From contig JAEWZY010000076.1 of the NCBI GenBank assembly GCA_023394955.1, forward strand, positions 1 to 64,000: a stretch of DNA of 64,000 nt. Reading direction: 5' to 3'. The position numbers and the translations under genes were made by a program. Numbering within the stretch: the first letter of the stretch is position 1; each line of letters begins with the position of its first letter. Origin of the DNA: Bacillota bacterium. Lineage in GTDB: Bacteria; Bacillota; UBA4882; UBA8346. This document shows, one piece after another, positions 46,106 to 54,733 of this stretch. The notes below the pieces were generated by a model. It saw only the letters and a program-made list of their open reading frames with translations, was not told the origin of the DNA and ran no database searches.

Positions 46106-46333
46106 ATGCGAAACAGGCTTAAACTGAGCAGAGAACAAAAAGAACCGCTGCTCTCGCTGGTTAAGGAATATTTTTTAAAGGAGCGGGACGAGGAGCTTGG
46201 GGACCTGGCAGCCACTCTTTTCCTGGATTTTATAATCGAGAAGATGGCGCCGGTATTTTATAACCTTGGGGTTCAAGATTGTATCGGTTATTTAAAAGAT
46301 AAACTGGATGATTCGTATGGGTTGGAGATTTAA
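46106..46333 (+). CDS. DUF2164 family protein
   Basis: A 75-residue protein of the DUF2164 family, with the typical KEYFLKERDEELGDLAATLF and FxxFYNxGVQD-like (PVFYNLGVQDCIGYL) segments. The ATG at 46106 follows GGGAGG at short spacing; an in-frame GTG at 46085 gives a longer version. Function is unknown. Confidence 0.75.
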   Translation: MRNRLKLSREQKEPLLSLVKEYFLKERDEELGDLAATLFLDFIIEKMAPVFYNLGVQDCIGYLKDKLDDSYGLEI

Positions 46334-46454
46334 ACTTTTCATCAATGTTACACAGGATTCATCCTTTATTTGGCAAAAAAGGCCTTAGGGAAATTTATAA
46401 GTATATATAGTAGGTAGTGGATTAGGGTGTTTAAACAACAAAGGAGGTTTATAG

Positions 46455-46484
46455 GTGTTTATAGAATTATTATTATTGATCTAG
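46455..46484 (+). promoter_or_regulatory. Nine-codon mini-ORF before the methyltransferase
   Basis: AAGGAGG at 46441-46447 is followed after 7 bases by a GTG frame encoding a nine-residue peptide with four consecutive Leu codons and a TAG stop. It overlaps the left arm (46463-46480) of an imperfect inverted repeat whose right arm is 46517-46528. Either a leader peptide or a remnant of a deleted gene. Confidence 0.3.
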
Positions 46485-46488
46485 ACAA

Positions 46489-46500
46489 GAACATGTGTTC
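46489..46500. promoter_or_regulatory. Palindrome upstream of the methyltransferase
   Basis: GAACA and TGTTC flank a two-base centre. It lies between the arms of a larger inverted repeat, 37 bases before the methyltransferase start, where a control-protein or autoregulatory site of a restriction-modification system could be. Confidence 0.35.
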
Positions 46501-46536
46501 GTGATAGATTATTTATATCAATAATTCTAAAGGTGA

Positions 46537-47391
46537 ATGTTATTGAAAAAAAACAAGCTACTTCAACCTTTTTTAAAATGGGCCGGGGGAAAGCGACAGC
46601 TTTTACCAACAATTGGTAAATACATTCCCCAAAAATACAATATATATTACGAGCCTTTCATTGGTGCCGGGGCAGTATTGTTTTATCTTCAACCATCAAT
46701 AGGGGTTATCAATGATAGTAATTCTGAGTTGATTAATTGTTATGAGGTAATTAGAAATTCGATTGATGAACTAATTCTTAATCTTCGACAGCATAAAAAT
46801 GAAAAAGAATACTATTATAAAATCCGGGATTTAGATAGAGATACCGGTTTCTATGATCTCGACCCTGTTAGAAGAGCTTCTCGAATCATTTATCTTAACA
46901 AAACCTGTTTCAATGGATTATTTAGAGTCAATAGCGCCGGGCAGTTTAATGTTCCTTTTGGAAGTTATACCAACCCCAAAATTGTTGATGAAATTGTACT
47001 TAAAGCTGTTCATAATTACCTAGTTAATAAGGATATTAAAATCCTTAATATGGACTTTGAAGAATCAGTAAAGACTGCAAAAAAAGGAGATTTTATCTAC
47101 TTTGATCCTCCCTATGACCCCGTTTCAGATACATCATCATTTACGGGATATGATTTAAACGGTTTTGGTAAGGGTGAACAGGAACGATTACGGGATGTTT
47201 ATAAAAAATTATCTGATAAGGGTTGCTTTGTCTTGTTAAGTAATTCCGCAACAAATTTTATTTTTAATTTATATAAGGATTTTTCTATAGTAACAGTGGC
47301 TGCTAGCCGAAACATCAACTCTGTTGCCACTGGACGCGGAAAAATTGATGAGGTTCTGGTAATGAATTATGACTGTTTTAACAAAAAATGA
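46537..47391 (+). CDS. DNA adenine-N6 methyltransferase (Dam/DpnII class)
   Basis: A 284-residue D12-class methyltransferase. AdoMet-binding motif I is YEPFIGAGAVLFYL near residue 36, the catalytic motif is DFIYFDPPYDPVS (DPPY near residue 190), and KWAGGKRQLL marks the N-terminus typical of Dam/DpnM enzymes. The class often methylates GATC, but the site is not proven here. The start ATG at 46537 has a close AAAGGTG; the TTG at 46543 is better spaced. It overlaps the restriction gene by 23 bases, as in many type II systems. Confidence 0.88.
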   Translation: MLLKKNKLLQPFLKWAGGKRQLLPTIGKYIPQKYNIYYEPFIGAGAVLFYLQPSIGVINDSNSELINCYEVIRNSIDELILNLRQHKNEKEYYYKIRDLDRDTGFYDLDPVRRASRIIYLNKTCFNGLFRVNSAGQFNVPFGSYTNPKIVDEIVLKAVHNYLVNKDIKILNMDFEESVKTAKKGDFIYFDPPYDPVSDTSSFTGYDLNGFGKGEQERLRDVYKKLSDKGCFVLLSNSATNFIFNLYKDFSIVTVAASRNINSVATGRGKIDEVLVMNYDCFNKK

Positions 47392-48045
47392 TAAGGCTTG
47401 GCAAGCATTATTCGATAAGTACAGTATATTAGAGGCCATTCAACGTTCTGGTAGGTTCGAGATTGAAGCCAACACGATAAACACCGTCCGGGAAGCCTGC
47501 TTAATGGCTAAGTTCGATCATTTAATTAACCTCCCTCAAATCTTCAAAGAAAACCGACTTACCATCCTTCCTGTATCACGCTCCAAATATGTCATTGGAA
47601 AATTCGAATCCTATTTTTCGGTTAGTTATGATGACGTTGAGACTAGTGTTATACCCCCCCAAGTTTTATTGAAAGTATTAAGTACAATAATTTGTATTCC
47701 GAAAGCCTTGCATTGCATTATGCTTATTTGGCCGGAATAATGGATGACATAGCTGATGAAAAAACATTCTTGACTGTTTCGGGAAGAATGTCCAGTAATA
47801 AATTTGATTTCGGCGTTAGAAATAAATACTTATCACTGGTTAAATGCATTCTCGAACATGAAGTGTTTTATAAGGTTCTGGGGCGATATTTTGAATTAAG
47901 CAATATTCCTGATAAACAGGATGTCTGCGACATCATGCGGTGTAGTTATATTTATGGGGTCAGTGCAGATAGTCATAACACGATTGAGCGAAGAGCACAG
48001 ACAGTATTAAGTTGGGTGGACTGGATTTTAGGTTTACAAAACTAA
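47369..48045 (+). pseudogene. Type II restriction endonuclease-like gene, frameshifted
   Basis: The 5' part (from 47369) reads in one frame up to about residue 97 and the 3' part in another frame (ending 48045). The break falls at a seven-C run at 47654-47660; adding one C there joins the two parts into one protein of about 225 residues. The joined protein includes RSGRFEIEANTINTVREA, KENRLTILPVSRSKYVIGK and TVSGRMSSNKFDFGV, resembling a family of type II restriction enzymes. It directly follows a methyltransferase gene. Assembly error, decay or poly-C phase variation could each explain it. Confidence 0.7.
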
Positions 48046-48093
48046 TAGGACTAAAGAGTTTAGCGGTAGAGCTTTTAAAAGGTGGCTTCATTC

Positions 48094-48231
48094 TTGGACA
48101 AGAATATATTAAAAGAAGCCGGAACTGATATCCATTACATCCAGCAACTCATGGGTCATGCTTCGGTTCGGACAACAACCATCTACATTCACATTATCTC
48201 CGTAGCGTCGTGCTGCTGGGTAAAAAAGTAA
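48094..48231 (+). pseudogene. Remnant of a tyrosine recombinase (integrase)
   Basis: This short stretch encodes the classic C-terminal active-site block, here LKEAGTDIHYIQQLMGHAS and VRTTTIYIHI, which holds the conserved LGH-type His and the catalytic Tyr. The rest of the gene is missing, and the end reads into a non-conserved tail. It is a fossil of a mobile element next to the restriction genes. Confidence 0.7.
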
Positions 48232-48234
48232 GTT

Positions 48235-48540
48235 TTAAAGAATGAAAGAATATTTTCGTTTGCCGTGAATGATCCGTCTGATTTCGACAATATGGTTCTT
48301 AACAACATAAAATACCAGATAATTGTCTATAACAAGCATCCGATAGTTTAGGCTTTTCAATCGAAGATCTTTTGGGATTACACCCATGTTTAGAAATTCT
48401 TCGAGTCCGGAGACAACTTGATCAATTTCCTGGATGAGTTTATAAGCTGCAGTTGGATTATCTTGTCTGATGTAATTTAAAATATCTATTAAATCTTGTT
48501 GAACTGCCAAAAGATATCGAACTTCATATTTTTTGCTCAT
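48235..48540 (-). CDS. RelE/ParE-type toxin
   Basis: A 101-residue toxin of the RelE/ParE superfamily. The pattern is typical: N-terminal helices (AVQQDLIDILNYIRQDNP), core LKSLNYRMLVIDNYLVFYVV and C-terminal VEIRRIIHGKRKY. The RelE-type ribosome-dependent mRNA cutting residues are partly present, so gyrase- or ribosome-directed activity cannot be separated. It overlaps the upstream antitoxin gene by 17 bases. Confidence 0.85.
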   Translation of the reverse strand: MSKKYEVRYLLAVQQDLIDILNYIRQDNPTAAYKLIQEIDQVVSGLEEFLNMGVIPKDLRLKSLNYRMLVIDNYLVFYVVKNHIVEIRRIIHGKRKYSFIL

Positions 48541-48724
48541 TCAATTGATCTTTTAATTTCTTCATGAAATCATGATGAGAAATTGTCGGTAATCCGGCTA
48601 GACTTTGAGCTTCTGCCTCACCTAATTTTTGGTATAATTCAAGTAAAGCTTGTTGCTGAGGCGCGCCCACATTCAAAACGCTAAGTCGGCGTCGCCACTT
48701 GGTAATCTTTACTGAAAAAATCAT
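48524..48724 (-). CDS. Putative antitoxin of the RelE/ParE pair
   Basis: A 66-residue protein overlapping the toxin gene, with an alanine/leucine-rich helical centre and a Lys/Gln-rich C-terminus (DFMKKLKDQLNEQK), the usual toxin-binding tail. The N-terminus (MIFSVKITKWRRR) does not look like a complete DNA-binding domain and the ribosome binding site is weak (GGGG), so it may be shortened at its 5' end, exactly where the repeat array begins. Confidence 0.6.
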   Translation of the reverse strand: MIFSVKITKWRRRLSVLNVGAPQQQALLELYQKLGEAEAQSLAGLPTISHHDFMKKLKDQLNEQKI

Positions 48725-48737
48725 CCCCGATCTTGAG

Positions 48738-48900
48738 CGGCCCGGTTTTAAAAATCCCTTGGCTTGATCTAGAAATTTCTCTAGAGAAACTAAAAGATTC
48801 CTCTAGAGAAACTTCAAAGTTCCTCTGGTTAAATTTTAAAATTACTTGGCTTAATTTAAAAATTTCTCTAGAGAAATCAAAAAATTCCTCTAGAGAAATT
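48738..48900. repeat. 22-bp repeat array with TCTCTAGAGA palindromes
   Basis: Similar units of 22 bases (one of 21) can be followed at about 48757, 48779, 48801, 48823, 48845, 48866 and 48888. Four units carry the palindrome CTCTAGAG; others are degenerate. The array begins 14 bases upstream of the antitoxin start, in the position of a toxin-antitoxin promoter. The period and A/T-rich palindromes recall operator arrays or plasmid iterons. A 63-residue open frame across it has no ribosome binding site and is rejected. Confidence 0.7.
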
Positions 48901-48924
48901 ATTGTTCGAGAGCGACCCTTTTAA

Positions 48925-49238
48925 AGGAACTAAGGGGTAATTATGCGATGCGGTATGCGGTAGTAACACAACAGCAATTAATAATATATGGTCGTGACAT
49001 CCATGTTGCTCTTGTCTTTGGGGGGTCCGGGCCGTCGTGTAAGAATGATTTTGGAATGAAAAAAGACCTATGGAGACAAGGGGCTAATTTGCATTGGCAT
49101 CTAAAAGCAGAGGAATAATTGCATTTTTAATAAAAGAAATGCCTATTCAAGTCCTTTTTCGATTTTTAACAAGGGATAACCGATTTAACCTCGAATTTAG
49201 AATTTACACCAAAATGATAAGGGTAGAGAGGTAATGAA
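48925..49238. other. Gap with no gene recognised
   Basis: About 310 bases between the repeat array and the aldo/keto reductase gene. No open frame with a credible start, no terminator-like hairpin and no clear promoter were found. A GGGTAGAGAGG stretch right before 49239 serves as the ribosome binding site of the next gene. Confidence 0.5.
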
Positions 49239-50264
49239 ATGAACCGAATAAGACTGGGACGGACCAATTTAATGGCGGGCCGCAGCGGTTTCGGCGCTCT
49301 TCCGATTCAAAGAATCGGTATTCAAGAGGCGGGACGCTTGCTACGCAAAGCATATGACCGGGGAATAAACTTTTTTGACACCGCCCGGGCTTATACCGAT
49401 AGTGAGGAAAAGATCGGCGCCGCTTTGGCTGACGTTCGGGAACGGATCATTATCGCTACCAAAACCGGGGCTGAAGACAGGAAGACTTTCTTCGCGCATT
49501 TGGAGACAAGCCTCCGCCATTTAAAAACGGACTACATCGATCTTTACCAGTTGCATAACCCTAAAGCATTGCCCGATCCGGACGATCCCGAAGGACTTTA
49601 CCGGGCGCTATTGGAAGCTAAAGATAAAGGGATGATTAGATTCATCGGCCTTACCAATCACCGGCTGGATGTGGCGGTCGCAGCGGTTGATTCCGGCCTT
49701 TACGATACGGTCCAATACCCCTTGAGTTTACTTTCGAACGATAAAGATCTTGGATTGGTCAGCCTTTGCGAGAAAAAAGACGTGGGACTAATTGCCATGA
49801 AGGCCTTGTCCGGCGGCTTGATCAACAATGGCAAGGCGGCTTTCGTCTTTCTAAGGCAGTATCGGAATATCTTACCGATCTGGGGTGTCCAAAAAGAATC
49901 CGAATTGGAAGAGTTTCTCGCTTGCGAGCAAAATCCGCCGCCTTTAGACGAAGCAATGTGGCAGATTATCAATGAATTTCGGACCGAGTTAAGCGCCGAG
50001 TTTTGCAGGGGTTGCGGCTATTGCCTTCCTTGCCCCGCCCAAATCCAAATTCCGACAGCCGCAAGGATGGCGTTATTTCTAAATCGGGCGGTTTATCAAA
50101 ATTATTTGACGGACGAGTGGCGGGAACAAATGGAGTTGATCGAAAAATGCATTGACTGCGGTCACTGCCGCAAGCATTGCCCTTATGAGTTGGATACGCC
50201 GAACCTATTAAAGCGAAACCTCTTGGCCTACCGGGAGTTTGACGCGAAACATTCAAAAACATGA
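49239..50264 (+). CDS. Aldo/keto reductase with 4Fe-4S motifs
   Basis: A 341-residue protein. The N-terminal TIM barrel has the AKR tetrad: FFDTARAY (Asp and Tyr), ATKTG (Lys) and YQLHNPKA (His). The C-terminal 90 residues hold two 4Fe-4S motifs, CRGCGYCLPCP and CIDCGHCRKHCP. Members of this fused type are common in anaerobes and may accept electrons from ferredoxin in place of, or with, NAD(P)H. It is monocistronic, with a terminator at 50346. Confidence 0.92.
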   Translation: MNRIRLGRTNLMAGRSGFGALPIQRIGIQEAGRLLRKAYDRGINFFDTARAYTDSEEKIGAALADVRERIIIATKTGAEDRKTFFAHLETSLRHLKTDYIDLYQLHNPKALPDPDDPEGLYRALLEAKDKGMIRFIGLTNHRLDVAVAAVDSGLYDTVQYPLSLLSNDKDLGLVSLCEKKDVGLIAMKALSGGLINNGKAAFVFLRQYRNILPIWGVQKESELEEFLACEQNPPPLDEAMWQIINEFRTELSAEFCRGCGYCLPCPAQIQIPTAARMALFLNRAVYQNYLTDEWREQMELIEKCIDCGHCRKHCPYELDTPNLLKRNLLAYREFDAKHSKT

Positions 50265-50345
50265 TTCACGGGTTCGGATGATTAATTCGGGGTTGGCAGT
50301 TGGCAGCGGGTATCCACCTTAGAGATTTTGCTATTAAGCGTAAAC

Positions 50346-50376
50346 TAAAAGAGCCTTTTTCAAGGCTCTTTTAAAA
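50346..50376. terminator. Bidirectional terminator between converging genes
   Basis: AAAAGAGCC and GGCTCTTTT pair across an eight-base loop, with T and A runs at the ends. Confidence 0.85.
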
Positions 50377-50381
50377 TCTGG

Positions 50382-51233
50382 TCAATCCCAAAAAGGCTTT
50401 TGAGCTGTAAAACAAACCCCCAGAATATCCGGGCCGGTGTGGGTCCCAATTACCGGCGAGAGCCTGACCAAGGGGACCGGCTGTCCGGCGATCTCCTCCA
50501 GTTCTTTGGCGTAGCTTTCAGCTTCCTCTTGGTTATCGCCAAAATGGAGCCCGACTTGTTCCAAGCCGAGATTGGCGATGTCTTTTTCGAACAACTCCAA
50601 GACGCGGTTTTTGGCATTCTTTAAAGTACGCACCTTTTCATAAGTAGTCATCGTTCCCCGTTCATCAAACCAAACGATGGGTTTGACCTGGATCATCGAC
50701 CCGATTAAAGCTTGAGCGCCGCTTAGCCTGCCGCCTTCATACAGATAACGGAGGGATTCTACTACAAAGTAGACCCTGGTTCGCTTGCGCATCTCTTCTA
50801 AAGAAGCTACGATTTGTTCCCGGTTTTTTCCGGCGGCGGCCAATTCGACGGCCTTTAATGCCATGGCGCCTTGGTTTAAACCGCTTTGATAAGAGTCGAC
50901 AATCGAGATCTGATCGGTCTCCAGCATTTGTCTTGCCAAATGGGCGGAATTGTAAGTTCCGGAGATGCCGTTGGAGATGGTCACACAAATTGCCTCGTCG
51001 CCGGATTCGATCACTGGTCGAAAGGCCTCCATAAAAGAATTGGGATCCGGTTGGGAAGTGGTGAATTTGGAGCCGGCCCGTTGTTTGCCGTAGAATTCTT
51101 CATAAGAGATTTCCAACATCTCTTTTTTAGTGTTGTCTCCTTCCCTGATATATAAAGGGACTGGAGTAATGCCGTGTTTGGCATATTCTTCATTAGTGAA
51201 TGAGGAAGTAGTATCGGTTACGATCTTTATCAT
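50382..51233 (-). CDS. DegV family fatty-acid-binding protein, second copy
   Basis: A 283-residue FakB/DegV protein with the N-terminal IVTDTTSSFT motif, the SKFTTSQPDPNSFMEAF segment and the C-terminal SPVIGTHTGPDILGV segment. It is only moderately similar to the copy at 16111. The start ATG is preceded by AGGAGT. The two copies probably bind different fatty acids. Confidence 0.92.
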   Translation of the reverse strand: MIKIVTDTTSSFTNEEYAKHGITPVPLYIREGDNTKKEMLEISYEEFYGKQRAGSKFTTSQPDPNSFMEAFRPVIESGDEAICVTISNGISGTYNSAHLARQMLETDQISIVDSYQSGLNQGAMALKAVELAAAGKNREQIVASLEEMRKRTRVYFVVESLRYLYEGGRLSGAQALIGSMIQVKPIVWFDERGTMTTYEKVRTLKNAKNRVLELFEKDIANLGLEQVGLHFGDNQEEAESYAKELEEIAGQPVPLVRLSPVIGTHTGPDILGVCFTAQKPFWD

Positions 51234-51626
51234 TAATCGAACTCCTATCCTGTTAAAATTTATGTTTAATAATTCCTCCTAGATCCGATTCTTCCTTTTA
51301 ATTTAGTCGAATTTTTAAAAACTTATTTTGTAATGTGTTTATTTTGCTATGAAAATAAGAACATTCAAGATGAAGCATTTGCATAACAGAAGTCAATTAC
51401 CGAAAAATTTAAGGCTAATAAATATAAGATCAAGCGTTGGGCTCTATATAAAAAATTATTCACCAAAAATATTTCTAATTTGTTAAAAGGGTCTTTTTTG
51501 GATATGCCGAATATTCACATTCAAGTTCAACTTCTTGCTAAATTGCACCTTAGATTATACAGCCTTACGATGCGGTTATTATAATTGATACATGATTAAT
51601 AATGGATTTTATTAGTAAAGGAATTC
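51234..51626. other. AT-rich gap with nothing recognised
   Basis: Roughly 390 bases between divergent genes. Short A/T-rich runs could hold promoters on both strands; I found no repeats, hairpins or small genes with a ribosome binding site. Confidence 0.5.
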
Positions 51627-51629
51627 TTG

Positions 51630-52412
51630 ATGGGGATGGCGATTGTCCGGGAGATGACCCCGGAAGAAAAGGAGTTACAAAAGAAGAGGCTGGAGTTAAC
51701 GGCGCTGGAAGCTGAACTAGCTCAACGGGAGTTGGAATTGGTTACCTTCCAGGCGGAATTAAATGCTTTCCGTAACCGTTATCTTCAAGCATTGGGTAAA
51801 CTTTACGCCGAATTAGACGCTATTTTAGCCGATTTGGCTGATCTTCAAGCCTTAAAAAAGCCGGCCAGCCATCAAGCTTGGAAAAAGGCCGAACAGGCCA
51901 GGACTAAGGCGGAGGAGTCAGCCCGGAGCGCAAACGAGACCAAAGGTCAACCTAAAAATTTTAAGCCGTCGGAGAGGTTAAAAAAGTTATACCGGGAGAT
52001 AGCTAAGAATTTTCATCCGGACCTTGCCAGAGACGAAGAGGAACAGGACCAATTTCAACAACTGATGGCTGAAGCTAATCAGGCATATAAAAACGGGGAT
52101 GAACAGCTTCTTGAGAAACTTTTTACTCAAGGCAAACACAGCCCGGAATCGGTTAAAGGGGCAGGAACCGGAGTTGACTTGGTGCGGGTAATTCGTAAAA
52201 TCGCTAGTATTGAAAAGAGGTTCGCCCAAATTGCCGCCGAGATGAATCTATTAAAAAGTTCCTCTCTTAATCAACTTAAACTAAAATATGAGGAAATGAA
52301 GGAGAAAGGGATTGACCTTTTGGAGGAAATGGCCGGCTACTTAAACCGGCAAATTACTGAGGCCTGCATTCGCTTGAATCGCGCCAAGAAAAACAAACAA
52401 CCGGCAATTTAA
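51630..52412 (+). CDS. Coiled-coil protein with a J domain
   Basis: A 260-residue protein. Residues 8-60 are a Leu/Glu/Ala-rich coiled coil. A J-domain-like segment follows at about 110-165: LKKLYREIAKNFHPDLARDE contains the essential HPD triad that stimulates Hsp70 (DnaK) ATPase, then the helix FQQLMAEANQAYKNGD. The C-terminus (about 190-250) is another coiled coil. There is no Gly/Phe or zinc domain, so it is not DnaJ itself. Start at the ATG 51630 with AAAGGAA upstream. It ends 16 bases before the LRR gene and probably forms an operon with it. Confidence 0.75.
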   Translation: MGMAIVREMTPEEKELQKKRLELTALEAELAQRELELVTFQAELNAFRNRYLQALGKLYAELDAILADLADLQALKKPASHQAWKKAEQARTKAEESARSANETKGQPKNFKPSERLKKLYREIAKNFHPDLARDEEEQDQFQQLMAEANQAYKNGDEQLLEKLFTQGKHSPESVKGAGTGVDLVRVIRKIASIEKRFAQIAAEMNLLKSSSLNQLKLKYEEMKEKGIDLLEEMAGYLNRQITEACIRLNRAKKNKQPAI

Positions 52413-52428
52413 ACGGGGTGTAGAAACA

Positions 52429-53472
52429 GTGGGCAAAGTATCATCCGGATCTCTGGTCGCATTGGGAAAGGAAGAATTAACCGAATATTCCTCTCCCATC
52501 TATCAGCGGGGATTGCGATTAATAAAGGAGTTGGAAAAAGACCGGACAATCTCTTTTACCGATCCTGAATTAGAAGCCGTAATACGAATCAGTGTCGGTA
52601 AGCCTGATGGAGATTTAAAGTTCAAGGATATCAAAAACCTAAAAGTATTAAATGCGCCGCGCCATAATATCTCCAGTCTTCAAGGGATTGAACAATTGGT
52701 TTCCGTAAAAGAAATTTATTTAATGGGGAATCAAATCGAATCCCTAGATCCTCTGGCACATCTGACTGGCCTCCAGATTCTCAATTTGTCTCATAATCGA
52801 ATCATAAATATTACTGGTTTGGCAAGATTAAAGAATTTACACCGTTTATATCTAGGCCGCAATCAAATTACCGACATCCAGCCGTTAACCGGATTATCAA
52901 AATTAAAAGACCTGGTCCTTTCCTATAATGAGATTGAAGACATCCAAGGGATAATCGGTTTAAGGCAATTGGAAGAACTCCATTTAACCGGGAATAAGAT
53001 TCGCGAAATTACTGGAATGAATTGTTTTAAAAAACTACGGGTGCTATCCATTTCCGGGAATGGGATTGGCGATATTAATTCCTTGGCTGACTTGGCAGGC
53101 TTGGAGAAGTTATGGCTGAGTAACAATGGGATTAGAGATGTAGACAGTTTAAAAGGATTAAAAAAGTTGCATTTATTATACTTGGGATCAAATAAAATAC
53201 GGGAAATTGGTTCCCTAGCGTCCCTAAACGGACTGACCGATCTAGACCTGTCGGATAATTTAATCGAAAATATCAGACCTTTAATTAAGCTAATTAATTT
53301 GAATGAATTAAGATTATCATACAATCGGATCCGTAATATCAACGTTTTGTTGCAGTTAAACCATTTAGGAATTGTAGAGCTGGACCATAACCTGATTCAG
53401 CCGAACGATAATGCAGCCGCCAGGCATGTTTTAACACATTTAGCGAAACAGGGATGTTTGATTAAGTTATAA
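52429..53472 (+). CDS. Cytoplasmic leucine-rich-repeat protein
   Basis: A 347-residue protein built of about twelve 22-residue SDS22-type LRRs (LxxLxxLxLxxNxIxDIxx, from residue 85 to 335), with N-terminal cap of about 80 residues and no signal peptide or sortase motif. The GTG start follows GGGGTGTAGAAACAG. Together with the preceding J-domain gene it would give a chaperone-plus-recognition-scaffold pair; no known function for this pair. It is unlike the secreted internalins of pathogens. Confidence 0.8.
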   Translation: MGKVSSGSLVALGKEELTEYSSPIYQRGLRLIKELEKDRTISFTDPELEAVIRISVGKPDGDLKFKDIKNLKVLNAPRHNISSLQGIEQLVSVKEIYLMGNQIESLDPLAHLTGLQILNLSHNRIINITGLARLKNLHRLYLGRNQITDIQPLTGLSKLKDLVLSYNEIEDIQGIIGLRQLEELHLTGNKIREITGMNCFKKLRVLSISGNGIGDINSLADLAGLEKLWLSNNGIRDVDSLKGLKKLHLLYLGSNKIREIGSLASLNGLTDLDLSDNLIENIRPLIKLINLNELRLSYNRIRNINVLLQLNHLGIVELDHNLIQPNDNAAARHVLTHLAKQGCLIKL

Positions 53473-53729
53473 TCTACAACTAAGATCGATATCGGTTTAT
53501 GGTCGAATCGCCTTCGGGATGCTGGTTGTATAAACATGTATTTCAAACCTGTATAATCAGGGAAAACAAATAACATTCAATGAAAAACCCAATTGTATCA
53601 AAGGGTTGGAAGATTGTCTGGTTTTGTTAATATTAAGTAAAAAAAGAGTAAAGAATGTTAAATTAATCGTCTTGGAATTGTTCCGGTTCAATTATAGAAT
53701 GTAAGTACATGGTATAAGGAGTGAAAATA

Positions 53730-54674
53730 ATGACTAATTCAGAAGTTCAAACTGATCAAGCTATCCATTTGCCTAAAAAAAAGCAGCCGTTATTAGCCCG
53801 GATTAATCAGCAAAAATATATTCTTTTGTTACTCCTACCGGCGTTGATATGGTATGTAATTTTTATGTACATGCCGATGGCATTTTCAATTGTAGCCTTT
53901 ACGGACTATGGTTTTAGCGCTACGGTCAACTGGGTGGGGCTTGCTAATTTCCAAAGGTTATTCCTCTCGCCCGGTTTCTGGAACGCCTTGGAAAACACAC
54001 TGCTCATTAGCTGCTACAATTTACTTTTTTATTTCCCGTTGCCGATCGTTTTGGCATTGTTGATCAATGAGTTTCGCAGCGTGGCTTTTAAACGGGTAAT
54101 TCAATTTATCGTTTACATTCCTCACTTTTTTTCCTGGGCTGTGGTAGGAAGTATCTTTGTGATGCTTTTATCGCCCGGTTCCGGTATTGTTAACGAGGTC
54201 GTTAAGTTTTTTGGAGGCGAACCGATCTTCTTCTTTGTTTCACCGAAATGGTTCCGGTCTATTCTGGTATCATCCCATATTTGGAGGGATGTCGGTTATG
54301 GAGCGGTTATTTATATCGCCACCTTGGTAACGATCGATCCCGAATTGTATGACGCAGCCTGGGTAGACGGAGCTGGGGCCTGGGGCAAATTAGTTCATAT
54401 CACCTTGCCTTCTTTATACAGTACAATCGCTACAGTGCTCTTGTTGCAAGTCGCCAGTATATTGCGCCTCTTTGAGCAGGTATTGGTTATGTATAACCCG
54501 GCAGTATATGATGTGGCCGATGTTTTGAATACTTATTCGTTTGTGGAAGGTCTTCAAAACGGAGACTTCGGTTTTGCGACGGCCATCAGTTTATTTACTT
54601 CCGTGACCAGCACCATTTTAGTATTTGGCACCAATTATTTGAGTAAAAAGATCTTCAATGAGAGTGTGCTCTAA
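53730..54674 (+). CDS. Oligogalacturonide ABC permease, LplB type
   Basis: First gene of the pectin locus. The ATG at 53730 has AAGGAG at 8-base spacing; a GTG at 53721 is too close to that site. The 314-residue permease has six helices and the EAA loop YDAAWVDGAGAWGKLVHITLP. LplB/YtcP/LipO-type importers carry oligosaccharides; oligogalacturonides are inferred from the downstream enzymes. No ATPase gene is present. Confidence 0.9.
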   Translation: MTNSEVQTDQAIHLPKKKQPLLARINQQKYILLLLLPALIWYVIFMYMPMAFSIVAFTDYGFSATVNWVGLANFQRLFLSPGFWNALENTLLISCYNLLFYFPLPIVLALLINEFRSVAFKRVIQFIVYIPHFFSWAVVGSIFVMLLSPGSGIVNEVVKFFGGEPIFFFVSPKWFRSILVSSHIWRDVGYGAVIYIATLVTIDPELYDAAWVDGAGAWGKLVHITLPSLYSTIATVLLLQVASILRLFEQVLVMYNPAVYDVADVLNTYSFVEGLQNGDFGFATAISLFTSVTSTILVFGTNYLSKKIFNESVL

Positions 54675-54733
54675 AACATTAGCAGTTAAATTTCAGGTTC
54701 AGGCAATATTTTAGTAATTTAGAGGTGAAAAAG

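Larger units (their letters stand above)
46380..49238. mobile_element. AT-rich defence and mobile patch
   Basis: A compositional and functional island: adenine methyltransferase, frameshifted restriction gene, recombinase remnant, toxin-antitoxin pair and short repeats, flanked by housekeeping-like genes. It is richer in A/T than neighbouring coding regions. No terminal repeats or insertion site were found, so its boundaries are approximate. Confidence 0.5.

Noticed and set aside
48733..48924. A 63-residue protein reading through the 22-bp array
   Set aside because: There is no ribosome binding site, and the repeat period is not a multiple of 3, so the open frame is fortuitous.
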